A stretch of 36,044 bases of DNA from Streptomyces sp. MBT53 (GCF_016654115.1 NZ_JAEQAZ010000082.1:1-36044); one strand, 5' to 3'. Counted from the first letter of the stretch, positions 1-7,669 are shown. Notes: a model not told the origin generated them from the sequence alone. Numbers and translations: made by a program.

Positions 1-159
1 CTGGCCGCCGCACTGCGGCAGTACGTCCATGACCGTGACGCGCAGTCCGCGGAAGCCCGCGTAGTAGGCGCCGTAGAGGCCGGAGGGGCCGGCGCCGATG
101 ATCAGGATGTCGGTCTCGATCACCGGTGACTCGACCGGCTCGGCAAGGTGAACGCTCAT
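1..159 (-). CDS. Ferredoxin-NADP reductase / thioredoxin-reductase-like flavoprotein, N-terminus only
   Basis: Only the first 53 codons are in the window; the gene continues past base 1. The peptide carries the FAD-binding Rossmann signature DILIIGAGPSGLYGAYYAG at residues 17-35 and ends in VMDVLPQCGGQ, a pattern typical of TrxR-like (YumC-type) ferredoxin-NADP reductases. Such enzymes pass electrons from NADPH to a ferredoxin, so it may feed the Rieske oxygenase of the same locus (inference). The ATG at 157-159 lies 69 bases downstream of the preceding MaoC gene on the minus strand. The gene has its own promoter, whose -10 (TACGCT) ends 8 bases before the ATG. This suggests a leaderless or near-leaderless transcript, and no good Shine-Dalgarno sequence is visible. 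It could also be a monooxygenase-type flavoprotein; the fragment is too short to exclude that. Confidence 0.8.
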   Translation of the reverse strand, partial: MSVHLAEPVESPVIETDILIIGAGPSGLYGAYYAGFRGLRVTVMDVLPQCGGQ

Positions 160-167
160 GGTTCAGG

Positions 168-220
168 AGCGTAGGAACGGTCCGCTCTCCGCCCAACGGA
201 ACCGGTCCGGCTGCCGGGAC
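168..220 (-). promoter_or_regulatory. Promoter with IclR-type palindrome upstream of the flavoprotein gene
   Basis: Read on the minus strand, a 17-mer dyad (204-220, GTCCCGGCAGCCGGACC, 6 of 8 pairs) is followed after 7 bases by TTGGGC (191-196, -35). A 17-base spacer and TACGCT (168-173, -10, fits TANNNT) follow. Dyad, spacing and -35 match the sites at 6521-6574 and 10189-10241. The predicted transcript would begin at about the ATG (157-159). Confidence 0.6.
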
Positions 221-227
221 GCCCCGG

Positions 228-620
228 TCAGACGAGGGCGAGTTCGACGCTTCCTGTCACGCACGGGGTGCCGTCGGCCTTGACGACGGCCACGTCCAGG
301 GACACCCGGGCGCCCTCCACCGCGCGCACGGTGGCGGTCCAGGTGAGGGGTTCACCGGCCACGGCGGTCGTACGGTTGCGCCAACTCACCGTCTCAAGGC
401 GGGAGTTCGGCCCGGCCCACGCCAGCGCGTACCGGGTGAGGGTCTCGCCGTGCAGGGTGGACTGGACGACCACGTCCTCGAAACCCTCCGTGGCGGCGAA
501 GGCGGAGTCGTAGTGGATGCGGTGGGAGTTCCAGGACACGGCGCTGAAGCGGAAGAGCTGGACCGTGCTGTGCGTGTACCGCTGCGGCGGGCAACTGTCC
601 CCGGCGACCGGCGTGTTCAT
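228..620 (-). CDS. MaoC-type hydratase, C-terminal-domain subunit (HTD2-like)
   Basis: The 130-residue product has the hot-dog hydratase signature FSAVSWNSHRIHYD at about residues 25-38 and a following VVVQSTLHGE segment. These are typical of the C-terminal half of HTD2 / 3-methylfumaryl-CoA hydratase-like enzymes, which add water to an enoyl-CoA. The N-terminal half is a separate gene directly upstream (617-1138) with an ATGA overlap, so the two probably form a heteromeric hydratase with coupled translation. A second split pair of the same type occurs at 9231-10120. The canonical MaoC GDxNPIH motif is replaced by NSHRIH, as is usual in this subfamily. The substrate is unknown; an acyl-CoA from aromatic ring cleavage is the contextual guess. 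Confidence 0.85.
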   Translation of the reverse strand: MNTPVAGDSCPPQRYTHSTVQLFRFSAVSWNSHRIHYDSAFAATEGFEDVVVQSTLHGETLTRYALAWAGPNSRLETVSWRNRTTAVAGEPLTWTATVRAVEGARVSLDVAVVKADGTPCVTGSVELALV

Positions 621-1138
621 GCGGCTCCTGCGGGGTCGAGGGCCTCCTGGACGACGATCGTCTCGTCCACGGCGGTCAGTTCGGTGCCGTCCGCCGTCGT
701 GAAGCGGGTGGTGAGGCCGAGCAGGACGAACGGGCCGGAGCGGCCCTGTTTGCGCTCGGCGGAGGTGACCGCGCGGGAGGCCGTGACCCGGCTGCCCGCG
801 ACCGGGGCCCGCAGCAGCCGGACGCTCTGCCCGCCGTGCACCTGGCGGACCGGCAGGCCCTCCGTGCACGGCGACTCCCGGGTGGCGAGCCCGTCGGGCC
901 GCAACTCCCCTTCGGGCGGCCCGTCCTCCCAGCTCATGGTGGCCGCCAGGAACAGGGCCGGAGCCTCGACCGGAGCGCCCGCCGCGTCCTGTTCCCGGGC
1001 CCGGCGGATGTAGTCGGCGTCGTTGAGCGCGGCGGCGTACCGGCAGAAGTCCTTGACGGTCACCGTGCCGCAGTCCTCGTCCTCCCAGCGGCCGACGAGC
1101 CTGTGGGCCCGGGACAACACCTCGTCCAGGGCGCTCAC
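617..1138 (-). CDS. MaoC-type hydratase, N-terminal FAS1-like dehydratase subunit
   Basis: The 173-residue product resembles the N-terminal MaoC-like domain (FAS1-like dehydratase, MaoC_dehydrat_N) of two-domain hydratases. Family-like segments are PALFLAATMSWEDG near the middle and the VHGGQSVRLLRAPVAGSRVTA strand pair, followed by GPFVLLGLTTRFTTADG. This half is normally structural, with the catalytic residues in the partner encoded at 228-620. It starts with GTG at 1136-1138, overlapping the stop of the IclR gene (GTGA), and its own stop overlaps the next start (ATGA). Three consecutive genes are therefore translationally coupled. No tricarboxylate or other domain is fused to it. Confidence 0.82.
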   Translation of the reverse strand: MSALDEVLSRAHRLVGRWEDEDCGTVTVKDFCRYAAALNDADYIRRAREQDAAGAPVEAPALFLAATMSWEDGPPEGELRPDGLATRESPCTEGLPVRQVHGGQSVRLLRAPVAGSRVTASRAVTSAERKQGRSGPFVLLGLTTRFTTADGTELTAVDETIVVQEALDPAGAA

Positions 1139-1950
1139 AGGGCAGACCGCAGCGCCCGGCCGATGCCGAGCCCCGCGGTGCGCAGCGCGCTCGCGTGCGC
1201 GGCGGCGTCAACCCGGTAGGTCGGCGCGGTGATCGACAGGGCGCCGGCGAGCGTGTTCTGCCGCCCGAAGACCGGCACCGCCATGCTCATGTAGCCGAGC
1301 CTGACCTCCTCCGCCTCGGTCGCGAGGCGCTCCTCCCGGATCCGCTCCACCTGGGCGCGCAGCCGCCCCGGCGAGGTGATCGTGTGCCGGGTGAACGGTT
1401 TCAGCCCGTTCCTGACCACCTCGCCGAACAGGGCGGCGGGGGAGAAGGCCAGGATCGCCTTCCCCGTGGCCGTGCAGTAGAGCGGCAGCCGCCCCGCCAC
1501 CCGGGACTCCTCGCTCAGGCCCCGGTGCGGCAGGATCTTCTCCAGATAGACGACGTCCAGGCCGTCGTGGATCGCGAAGTGGATCGTCTCCTGCGTGGCC
1601 AGCAGCAGATCCTCCATGTACGGCTGCGCCACCTCGCGCAGGATCCGCTGCCGGTGCACCCGCTGCCCGATCTCGAAGAGCCTGAGCCCGAGCCGGTAGT
1701 CGCACCCCGCCCGCTCCAGCAGCCCCCACACCACCAGCTCCTGGCAGAGCCGGTGCACGGTGGCCTTCGCGACGCCCGTACGGCGCACGAGATCCGCCAG
1801 GGAGAGCGACTCGTCGTCGACGGTGAACGCCTCCAGGATGGGGCGCACCTTGCCGAGGACGGAGTTCATCGAGTCGGGCCCGAGGGCCGGTCCGGTCGCG
1901 GGAGGCGGGGGAGCGGGGGCCACGGCGCGGGCGATCGGGACGACGGTCAT
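1135..1950 (-). CDS. IclR-family transcriptional regulator
   Basis: The 271-residue product has an N-terminal winged helix-turn-helix (LADLVRRTGVAKATVHRLCQ, about residues 51-70). An IclR effector domain follows, with the family-typical PLYCTATGKAILAF and AVPVFGRQNTLAGALSITAP segments. IclR regulators of aromatic catabolism (PcaR, PobR) often act as activators that bind just upstream of the -35. Here the shared 17-bp palindromes of the locus sit in exactly that position, so this protein is the leading candidate to bind them (inference). A GTG lies 9 bases further upstream (1957-1959), but the ATG at 1948-1950 is preceded by GAGG at good spacing and is preferred. The first 25 residues are low-complexity Pro/Ala. 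The gene is embedded inside the operon, not divergent from it. Confidence 0.93.
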   Translation of the reverse strand: MTVVPIARAVAPAPPPPATGPALGPDSMNSVLGKVRPILEAFTVDDESLSLADLVRRTGVAKATVHRLCQELVVWGLLERAGCDYRLGLRLFEIGQRVHRQRILREVAQPYMEDLLLATQETIHFAIHDGLDVVYLEKILPHRGLSEESRVAGRLPLYCTATGKAILAFSPAALFGEVVRNGLKPFTRHTITSPGRLRAQVERIREERLATEAEEVRLGYMSMAVPVFGRQNTLAGALSITAPTYRVDAAAHASALRTAGLGIGRALRSAL

Positions 1951-1960
1951 GGCGGACACC

Positions 1961-1997
1961 TCACGATCAGGGGTTACGGCTGGAATCTCACGATCAG
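1961..1997. repeat. Direct repeat TCACGATCAG upstream of the IclR gene
   Basis: TCACGATCAG occurs at 1961-1970 and 1988-1997, 27 bases apart, in the gap between the hydrolase stop and the IclR start. The second copy overlaps the hydrolase stop codon. It does not resemble the 17-bp palindrome found at the locus promoters. It could be a local regulatory site or chance. Confidence 0.35.
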
Positions 1998-2863
1998 TGA
2001 CTGGACGACGACTCGGCGAGGAACGCGAGACTCAGCGGGTTGTACAGCGAAGCCTTCTCATGCTGCGGCCAATGTCCGCATTCCGTGAAGACCTCAAGCC
2101 TCGCTCCCGGAATCGCGGCGGCGATCGCCTCGGCCTCCGGAACGTCCCCGAGCGGGTTCTTGTTGCCCCACACCACCAGCGTCGGGGCCTTGATCCGCGC
2201 CATCCGGTCGGGGCGCAGCAGATTCCGCTCCCGGGCCTCGACCTCCTGGAGGGCGAGCAGGTTGTGCAGGTTCCGCTGGAAGTCGGGGTGGTGGTAGATC
2301 TCGTAGCGCACCCGGGTCAGCTCCTCGCCCAGGTCCTCGTCCCACTCGGCCCACAGCAGGGCCAGCCGGTCGCGGGTGTAGGAGATGTCCGGCTCCATGG
2401 CCGCGGCGCGGGTGGAGGTCTTCAGCCGCTCCATCACCGCCGGGTTGATCTTCGTGCCGCCCATGCACAGGAGTTGGAGCGAGGCGACCCGGTCCGGGTG
2501 CTCGCTCGCGGCCCATGATCCGACCCAGCCGCCCAGCGACTCGCCGACCAGGTGCGCGCGCTCGGCGCCCACCGCGTCGAGGTAGGCCATCAGGTGGTCG
2601 ACGTACGCGGGGATCTCGCCCGGGCGGTCCGGCTTGCCGGTGTAGCCGTGGCCGAGCATGTCGATGGCGTGGCAGCGGTAGCCGGCCCCGGCGTGCGCCG
2701 GGATGTTGCGGACGAAGGCCTCCAGGTGGCCCGTCGTGCCGTGCAGGAACACGACGTGCTCGCCGTCCTCGGGGCCGGCCTGGAGGGCGCGGGTGGTGAC
2801 ATCGCCGGTCTCGACGTACGCGTGGCGGTAGTCGATGCCCGAGAGTTCGGTCCAGATGCTCAT
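1994..2863 (-). CDS. Alpha/beta hydrolase, meta-cleavage-product (C-C) hydrolase type
   Basis: The 289-residue product has the oxyanion-loop motif FLHGTTGHLEAF (about 39-50), the nucleophile elbow GESLGGW (Ser109) and the acid region GNKNPLGDVPEAE. The catalytic His is in ECGHWPQHE (His264). The layout is that of C-C bond hydrolases such as MhpC, BphD, HsaD and CarC, which cleave the dienoate made by extradiol ring opening. The extradiol dioxygenase gene is 7 bases upstream, which fits this role well. The ATG at 2861-2863 has only a weak AAGG ribosome site. The gene belongs to the minus-strand operon headed by the Rieske oxygenase. An esterase or haloperoxidase activity cannot be excluded from sequence alone. 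Confidence 0.88.
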   Translation of the reverse strand: MSIWTELSGIDYRHAYVETGDVTTRALQAGPEDGEHVVFLHGTTGHLEAFVRNIPAHAGAGYRCHAIDMLGHGYTGKPDRPGEIPAYVDHLMAYLDAVGAERAHLVGESLGGWVGSWAASEHPDRVASLQLLCMGGTKINPAVMERLKTSTRAAAMEPDISYTRDRLALLWAEWDEDLGEELTRVRYEIYHHPDFQRNLHNLLALQEVEARERNLLRPDRMARIKAPTLVVWGNKNPLGDVPEAEAIAAAIPGARLEVFTECGHWPQHEKASLYNPLSLAFLAESSSSH

Positions 2864-2870
2864 GACTGCC

Positions 2871-3827
2871 TTACTGCCTTTCGGTGGGGGCCTGTTGGGG
2901 GTCGAGGACGGCTACGCCCATCCCGGTGAGCCACTCGGGCATCGGTTCGTACGCCAGCCGGCGGCCGGGCACGTGGTCGAGCACGGCCGACATCAGCAGC
3001 CAGGTGCGCAGCTCCTGCGCCCCGTTGCCGGCGACCTTCTCCAACTCCTCGGTGCTGTACGCGGTGATGCGGCTGATCTCGCCGCGCTCGACGAGGGACA
3101 GGAAGTCGTTGTCGAACTCCGGGTTGAGCGCGGCCTCGGCGGCGCGGATGATCTCGCGGCGGCGGACGTCGTAGTCCTGCCAGTTCTCCCGGCCGTTCAG
3201 CCAGGCGCCGACCATGAACTCCTCGTCGTCGCCGTGCGGTTCGCGCCAGTCCGGCCAGGGCAGCCGGTGCGAGAGCCCGCCCGAACCGACCACCGCGACC
3301 CGCCGGTCGCCGGGGAAGGAGAGGACGGCCTCCCGGATCGCGCGGCCCAGTTCCTCGCAGCGGGTGAGGGTGGGCAGCGGCGGGGCGAAGACGTTCACGA
3401 CGATCGGCACGATCTCCACGTCCAGGCCCTCGAAGAGGTACTGGATGGCGTGCGACTGGCCGTGGTCGATCTGGAGTCTGGCGGAGAACGCCGGGTCGAA
3501 ACTCCCGCTCTCCACAAGGGAGTTGGCCAGGTGCCGGGCCAGCGGGACGTCGATCGGCTGCGGCCCCTTCGGGGTGCCGGACTCGCCGCTCGCGACGCAC
3601 TCGCCGACGCCGATCGTGAAGCTCGGGATCAGGTCCAGCCAGAAGCCCCGGAAGTGATTGGAACCCACCAGGATCACCGTGTCCGGGCGGGCCACGAGCA
3701 GTGCCTCCCGGGCCTCGGACAGCGCGTCGCGGAACCGCTCCGCCCGGTCCTTGTGGAAGGTCTCCTCCCAGTGGGTGTTCATCAGCGTGCTGTGCGAGGC
3801 GCCCACGCCCAGGACGATCTCCGTCAT
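2871..3827 (-). CDS. Class III (LigB-type) extradiol ring-cleavage dioxygenase
   Basis: The 318-residue product begins MTEIVLGVGASHSTLM, with an expected iron-ligand His at residue 12, a second in GSNHFRGF (His58), and a conserved DHGQSHAI segment (121-128). This is the pattern of LigB-superfamily dioxygenases (LigB, MhpB, CarBb), which use Fe(II) and O2 to open catecholic rings next to the hydroxyls. No separate LigA-type small subunit is seen nearby, so it resembles the single-subunit members. Its start overlaps the stop of the M20-like gene (ATGA, 3824-3827), and the C-C hydrolase follows 7 bases later. Rieske oxygenase, LigB dioxygenase and C-C hydrolase in one operon recall the carbazole/dioxin upper pathway. 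The actual substrate is unknown. Confidence 0.9.
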   Translation of the reverse strand: MTEIVLGVGASHSTLMNTHWEETFHKDRAERFRDALSEAREALLVARPDTVILVGSNHFRGFWLDLIPSFTIGVGECVASGESGTPKGPQPIDVPLARHLANSLVESGSFDPAFSARLQIDHGQSHAIQYLFEGLDVEIVPIVVNVFAPPLPTLTRCEELGRAIREAVLSFPGDRRVAVVGSGGLSHRLPWPDWREPHGDDEEFMVGAWLNGRENWQDYDVRRREIIRAAEAALNPEFDNDFLSLVERGEISRITAYSTEELEKVAGNGAQELRTWLLMSAVLDHVPGRRLAYEPMPEWLTGMGVAVLDPQQAPTERQ

Positions 3828-5158
3828 GCCGCTCTTCCTTCCACCTCGGCGCGGGACCGGGTCACCGTGTCGACCGCCGTACGGATCAGATGGCGCGTCA
3901 GCTTCTCCATGGCCCGCACGGAGACCGTGTTCATGCCCCGCGCGAAGTCGATGTCGAAGAGGGAGTCGGTGACCTTCGGCATGCCGACCCGCACGGTCGG
4001 GATGCCGCGCCCGCGCAGGATGTTGGCGTCGGTGGCACCGCTGTTGCCGCGGATCACCTCGTGCTCGCGCCCCTCGAAGGCGGCCCAACTCGCCGTCGCG
4101 CTGCGGCAGATCCAGCTCTCGGGGTCGGTGCTGGTGCCGGGGATCGCCAGCACCATCTCGGCGCCGACGTCGATGTTCTTGTCGCGCAGGGCGCCGATGG
4201 CGGCCATGAACTCGCGCTTGGCCTGCATCGGCGTCGTGTCCGGGCCGATCCGCAGGTCCACCATGAGGGTGCAGGAGGCCGGTGTCACCGCCGCCATCCG
4301 GGGCCAACCCCCTTGTATCGAGGAGACGATGCCCTGCGGTGCGACCGTGCCGGAGGTGTGCCGTTCGGCGTACTCGACGAACCACTCCTCCAGATGCCGG
4401 GTCACCTCGCCGGCGCGCGCGACGGGGTTGTCGTAGGGGAGGCGGTGGCGGGAGCCGACGTAGGTGTGGGTGCCGTGGACCGTCACCTCGAACCAGACGA
4501 GGCCGACCTCGTCCCAGGAGACCGTCCAGCCGGGCTTGGCGATGAGGGCGTAGTCGGTCCACACGCCCTGCTCCAGGAGGAACGAACAGCCCACGCCCTG
4601 GCCGGTGTTGAGGCGGCTGCTGCCCGGTCGCGCGTTGGTGGGCATGCCGCCGGCGCCGAAGGCCGCGACCAGGTCGCCGGTGAGCGGGACGCCGGCCAGC
4701 GCGATCGCCTCGGCGGCCATCATCACGCAGGCGGCGTGGCCCTTCGGGTTGGAGGCGCCGAGGCCGACGACGAGATCGTCGTGGACGGTGGCGCGCGGAC
4801 GCATGTCGTCCCGCAACTCCGGCCCGATCCACGGGAGATCCTCGCTCTCCTCGCCGACCGTCAGGGTGTCGATCGGCGCGTAGAGCATCAGGTCGGGGCC
4901 GGTGCCGTCGCCGGAGAGCCGGGCCCAGGCGTTGGCCTGCCGGTCGTCCAGCCGCTGAACGCGGGCCGGACAGCCCGCCGTTGTGAGGGTGTCGGCGATG
5001 TGCGCGGCGAGCGGGCCCTCGTCGCCGGTCGGGGACGGGACGTCGACGAGCCCGGTGATCAGGTCGCGCAGCCGGTCGGCGGTGACATGCCGCCAGGCGT
5101 CGGCGGTCCAGGCGGCCCGCCTGTCGTCCAGACCCGCCAACTCGCCCGCGGCGCTCAC
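3824..5158 (-). CDS. M20-peptidase-fold protein lacking the metal-binding residues
   Basis: The 444-residue product has the overall M20 (ArgE/DapE/CPG2) layout. It has an N-terminal catalytic-like half, a dimerisation lid with TVHGTHTYVGSRH, and a C-terminal GATDANILRGRGIPTVRVG segment. The metal-site motifs are nevertheless altered. GHxDT reads YAPIDT (His replaced by Pro95), GASDxKG reads GASNPKG (Asp replaced by Asn137), and the catalytic EE pair reads GAGGMP (Gly170, Gly171). No HxxxE-type C-terminal His is seen where expected (FARGMNTVS). It therefore cannot be a standard di-zinc hydrolase. It starts with GTG overlapping the stop of the 38-residue peptide and overlaps the extradiol dioxygenase gene, so it is made together with the ring-cleavage enzymes. 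Its function is unknown; a metal-independent hydrolase or a binding role are possibilities. Confidence 0.85.
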   Translation of the reverse strand: MSAAGELAGLDDRRAAWTADAWRHVTADRLRDLITGLVDVPSPTGDEGPLAAHIADTLTTAGCPARVQRLDDRQANAWARLSGDGTGPDLMLYAPIDTLTVGEESEDLPWIGPELRDDMRPRATVHDDLVVGLGASNPKGHAACVMMAAEAIALAGVPLTGDLVAAFGAGGMPTNARPGSSRLNTGQGVGCSFLLEQGVWTDYALIAKPGWTVSWDEVGLVWFEVTVHGTHTYVGSRHRLPYDNPVARAGEVTRHLEEWFVEYAERHTSGTVAPQGIVSSIQGGWPRMAAVTPASCTLMVDLRIGPDTTPMQAKREFMAAIGALRDKNIDVGAEMVLAIPGTSTDPESWICRSATASWAAFEGREHEVIRGNSGATDANILRGRGIPTVRVGMPKVTDSLFDIDFARGMNTVSVRAMEKLTRHLIRTAVDTVTRSRAEVEGRAA

Positions 5159-5271
5159 TGGTTGATCCTGTGTACCTGAGTCATCGTCGTACGTTCGAAG
5201 CGCTTCTTCGCGAGCGGGAGCCCGATCGCGATTCCCACTCCGATGAGCAGGGTGAGCAGTGTGCGGCCCAT
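5155..5271 (-). CDS. Small single-pass membrane peptide, unknown function
   Basis: This 38-codon ORF (ATG at 5269-5271) lies 2 bases after the Rieske oxygenase stop, and its own stop overlaps the GTG start of the M20-like gene. The peptide has a hydrophobic segment, LLTLLIGVGIAIGLPLA (about residues 5-21), followed by a basic stretch KKRFER and a polar tail ending HRINQ. That is the profile of a one-helix membrane anchor with a positive cytoplasmic flank. The tight spacing on both sides supports real translation. It may tether or stabilise an operon product at the membrane, but no family was recognised. The alternative is an untranslated spacer. Confidence 0.6.
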   Translation of the reverse strand: MGRTLLTLLIGVGIAIGLPLAKKRFERTTMTQVHRINQ

Positions 5272-5273
5272 GG

Positions 5274-6482
5274 TCAGGCTTCCTTCCCTTCGGTGCCCGT
5301 ACCGGCGAGCTTCTTGCCGTACTCCTCCTCGCTGAGGTTCCGCCAGGCGGTCAGCGAGATGTCGGGGCGGTAGAGCTTCTCCGGGGGAGCGTCGGTGATG
5401 TCGACCATCCAGGCGTCCTGGCCGGAGAACTGGCCGTGGAACAACCAGCGGATCGCACCGAGGTACTTGGCGTAGAAACGCAGGGTTTCCCAGCCCTCGG
5501 TGAAGTTGACCATCACGCCGACATAGCGGTGGTTGTCCTGGTCGACGGGGACGTAGAACTCGTAGTGGATGAAGTTCGGGTACGCGATGCGCAGCACGCC
5601 CGGCATCGACAGGGACGCGAAGCCGGGGAACTCCTGGGCCTCGATCGTCTGGTTGACCTTGTCCGGCTTGCCGGTGTTGCCGATGTTGAAGGTCTCCTTC
5701 GGCGGCTGGGCCTTCCACCAGCGTTTGTTGGTCCAGCGGCCGACACCGGGGAAGTCCGCCTCCCAGTACACCTCGTCCTGGACCCGGAAGATCCAGCGGC
5801 CCTTGGGCACGATCCGGGTGATGTTCCAGGTCGGCATCGGCTTGAACAGGCGCCAGAGTGCCGTGCGGTGCAGGTACTTGGCGTGCCCTTCGTCGAAGCC
5901 GTTCTCGCAGGCGAAGCGCCAGTTGCCGCTGCGCGGGTCGATCCGGCCGCCCATCACGAAGGCGTTGGAGACCAGTTCCTCGGGCAACTGCGAGTCGATG
6001 GAGTGCGGTTCCTCGTCGGCGAGGGGGATGTACACCCACACCATACCGAGCCGCTCCTCGACCGGGTACGTCCGCACCGAGACCTTGCCGGTCAGCCGGC
6101 AGCCGGGCCCGTCGGTGATGACCGCGGCGAGCTTGCCGGTGGGCAGGTCGAAGGTCCAGCCGTGGTACGGGCAGCTGACCGTGCCGGGGAACTGCTGGTT
6201 GCCCTCCGAGAGCGGGACGCCGCGGTGCGGGCAGCGGTTGTGCAGCGCGTACGCCGTGCCGTTGTCCCGGATCAGGGTGATCTTCTCGCCGCAGATCGTG
6301 AACGGGAGCGGATCGCCGGTGATCTGGCTGGACCAGGTGACCGGGTACCAGTAGCCGCGGAAGCCCGCGCCCGCCGCGTCGTAGTGGGGCCACGACTTCC
6401 AGTCCTGGCGGCCGGGCTCACCTGCTGGTCTGCGGCGGCTCCGGACCGGTGGCTGGGTGTCGGGAGTGTCGTCGACCGTCAT
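5274..6482 (-). CDS. Rieske non-heme iron oxygenase, CarAa-like terminal component
   Basis: The 402-residue product has a Rieske [2Fe-2S] domain with ligands Cys84-His86 (RCPHRG) and Cys104-His107 (CPYHG). A mononuclear-iron catalytic domain follows, with ENGFDEGHAKYLHR (bridging Asp197, iron ligands His200 and His205). Segments such as GFRGYWYPVTWS near the N-terminus, EFYVPVDQDNHRY and the late AWRNLSEEE resemble, from memory, carbazole 1,9a-dioxygenase CarAa and related oxygenases. These introduce two hydroxyls into, or demethylate, aromatic substrates. The ATG at 6480-6482 has a strong AGGAGG 9 bases upstream; in-frame codons further upstream are ignored. It is first in the minus-strand operon and has a promoter with the shared palindrome. 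No dedicated ferredoxin is seen; the flavoprotein at base 1 may be the reductase. Confidence 0.93.
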   Translation of the reverse strand: MTVDDTPDTQPPVRSRRRPAGEPGRQDWKSWPHYDAAGAGFRGYWYPVTWSSQITGDPLPFTICGEKITLIRDNGTAYALHNRCPHRGVPLSEGNQQFPGTVSCPYHGWTFDLPTGKLAAVITDGPGCRLTGKVSVRTYPVEERLGMVWVYIPLADEEPHSIDSQLPEELVSNAFVMGGRIDPRSGNWRFACENGFDEGHAKYLHRTALWRLFKPMPTWNITRIVPKGRWIFRVQDEVYWEADFPGVGRWTNKRWWKAQPPKETFNIGNTGKPDKVNQTIEAQEFPGFASLSMPGVLRIAYPNFIHYEFYVPVDQDNHRYVGVMVNFTEGWETLRFYAKYLGAIRWLFHGQFSGQDAWMVDITDAPPEKLYRPDISLTAWRNLSEEEYGKKLAGTGTEGKEA

Positions 6483-6520
6483 CGTGGGCGTCCTCCTGCT
6501 GCCGGGTGAGCTGTGAGCCG

Positions 6521-6574
6521 AGCATGCGGCGGGCAGCGGGATCCGCCCAAGGGACCCGGTCCACTGAGCAGACC
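6521..6574 (-). promoter_or_regulatory. Promoter of the Rieske operon with palindromic operator
   Basis: On the minus strand, GGTCTGCTCAGTGGACC (6558-6574; 6 of 8 dyad pairs) is followed after 7 bases by TTGGGC (6545-6550, -35). An 18-base spacer and CATGCT (6521-6526, -10) follow. The 10-base block CTTGGGCGGA and its 6-base distance from the palindrome are identical to those at 10189-10221. A dyad immediately upstream of the -35 suggests activation, as in IclR-type activators. Confidence 0.65.
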
Positions 6575-6584
6575 GTGCCGTCAC

Positions 6585-6638
6585 GTCCCGTTCAGCGGAC
6601 CCTCGTCGCTGCGCCGGGGCGGCTCGCCGTTCTACCGT
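6585..6638 (+). promoter_or_regulatory. Promoter of the MDR oxidoreductase gene with palindromic operator
   Basis: GTCCCGTTCAGCGGACC (6585-6601; 5 of 8 dyad pairs) precedes a weak -35, CTGCGC (6609-6614), at 7 bases. After 18 bases comes TACCGT (6633-6638, -10). It is the weakest match of the family, but it keeps the same geometry and faces away from the Rieske promoter, 10 bases from that promoter's operator. Confidence 0.45.
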
Positions 6639-6715
6639 CCGTGGATCGCCGGGCCGCACCGGATCCGGCCGCGCCCTGCGGGGCGTCGCGTCCCGCGTCG
6701 ATACGGAGTGAGCTT

Positions 6716-7669
6716 GTGACGACCGCCCTGTCCCGCGCCCTGGTCCTGGAGAGCTTCGGCTCGCTGCCCCGCCTGGTGGAGCGCCCGGTGCCGGAGCCGC
6801 GCCCCGGCCACACCCTCGTACGGATGCGGGCTGCCCAGGTGGGCCACCTCGATCTCAACGTCGTGGACGGCAAGTTCGGGATCCTGCCCGACCTGCCCGC
6901 CGTACCGGGCACCACCGGCTGCGGGGTCGTCCTCGCCTCCGACAGCCACCCCGAGGGCACCCTCGTCCGGCTCGGCGGCAAGGGCCTCGGCCTGCGCCGC
7001 GACGGCTGCTGGGCGGAGCACGCACTGGTGCCGGACGCCGCGGTGGAGGTCGTGGCGGAGGGTACGGACCCCGCCCTGGCGTGCAGTTGGTTCTCGCCGG
7101 CGGGCACGGCGTGGGCGGCCGTGCACGCGGTCGCGCACGTACAGCCCGGGGAGCGGGTGCTCGTGACGGGCGCGGCGGGCGCGGTCGGGGCGCTGACCGC
7201 GCAGGTCGCCGCGCGGGCCGGGGCCGAGGTGATCGGGGTCGTCGGACGTCCGGCCAAGCTCGCCCACGTCCCCGCGCCCGCCAAGTCCCTGCCGGCCGCC
7301 GACCTGTCAGCGGAGGCGGTGGGCGGTCCGGTCGACGTCGTCATCGACACGGTCGGCGGTCCGGTGCTCCGCGACGCCCTCCCGCTGGTCCGCCCGCGCG
7401 GCCGGGTGGCGCTCGTCGGCTACACCGCCGGACGCGAATTCACCGTCGACCTCGCGGACTTCCTGCTGGCCGACGTGTCCCTGCTGCCGGTGAACCTGAT
7501 GACCCGGGGCAAGGAGGTCGCGGCGGACGCGGAAGCGCTGTTGGCGGATCTGCGGACGGGGGAGCTGACCCTGGCGATCGAGCGCCATGGACTGGACGGG
7601 TTCGCGGAGGCCGCCGATCGGCTGCGGAGCGGGGAGGCCGTGGGCAAGGTGGTTCTCGAACTGGACTGA
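6716..7669 (+). CDS. Zinc-independent MDR (quinone oxidoreductase-like) alcohol dehydrogenase family protein
   Basis: The 317-residue product has a GroES-like N-terminal half (PEPRPGHTLVRM, then VPGTTGCGVVL). The Rossmann domain carries the NADPH-binding motif VLVTGAAGAVGALTAQVAARAGAEV and later DVVIDTVGGPVLRDALPLVRPRGRVALVGY. The Cys/His/Glu ligands of zinc alcohol dehydrogenases are absent, so it belongs to the quinone-reductase-like MDR enzymes that reduce C=C or quinoid bonds. The GTG start at 6716-6718 is preceded by GGAGTGAG. It is divergent from the Rieske operon and shares its operator type, which supports a role in the same pathway. The substrate is unknown. Confidence 0.88.
   Translation: MTTALSRALVLESFGSLPRLVERPVPEPRPGHTLVRMRAAQVGHLDLNVVDGKFGILPDLPAVPGTTGCGVVLASDSHPEGTLVRLGGKGLGLRRDGCWAEHALVPDAAVEVVAEGTDPALACSWFSPAGTAWAAVHAVAHVQPGERVLVTGAAGAVGALTAQVAARAGAEVIGVVGRPAKLAHVPAPAKSLPAADLSAEAVGGPVDVVIDTVGGPVLRDALPLVRPRGRVALVGYTAGREFTVDLADFLLADVSLLPVNLMTRGKEVAADAEALLADLRTGELTLAIERHGLDGFAEAADRLRSGEAVGKVVLELD

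Noticed and set aside
1961..1997. Direct repeat TCACGATCAG as the IclR operator
   Set aside because: It has no dyad symmetry, overlaps a stop codon and does not occur at the other promoters. The 17-bp palindrome is a better candidate; it is kept only as a low-confidence repeat.
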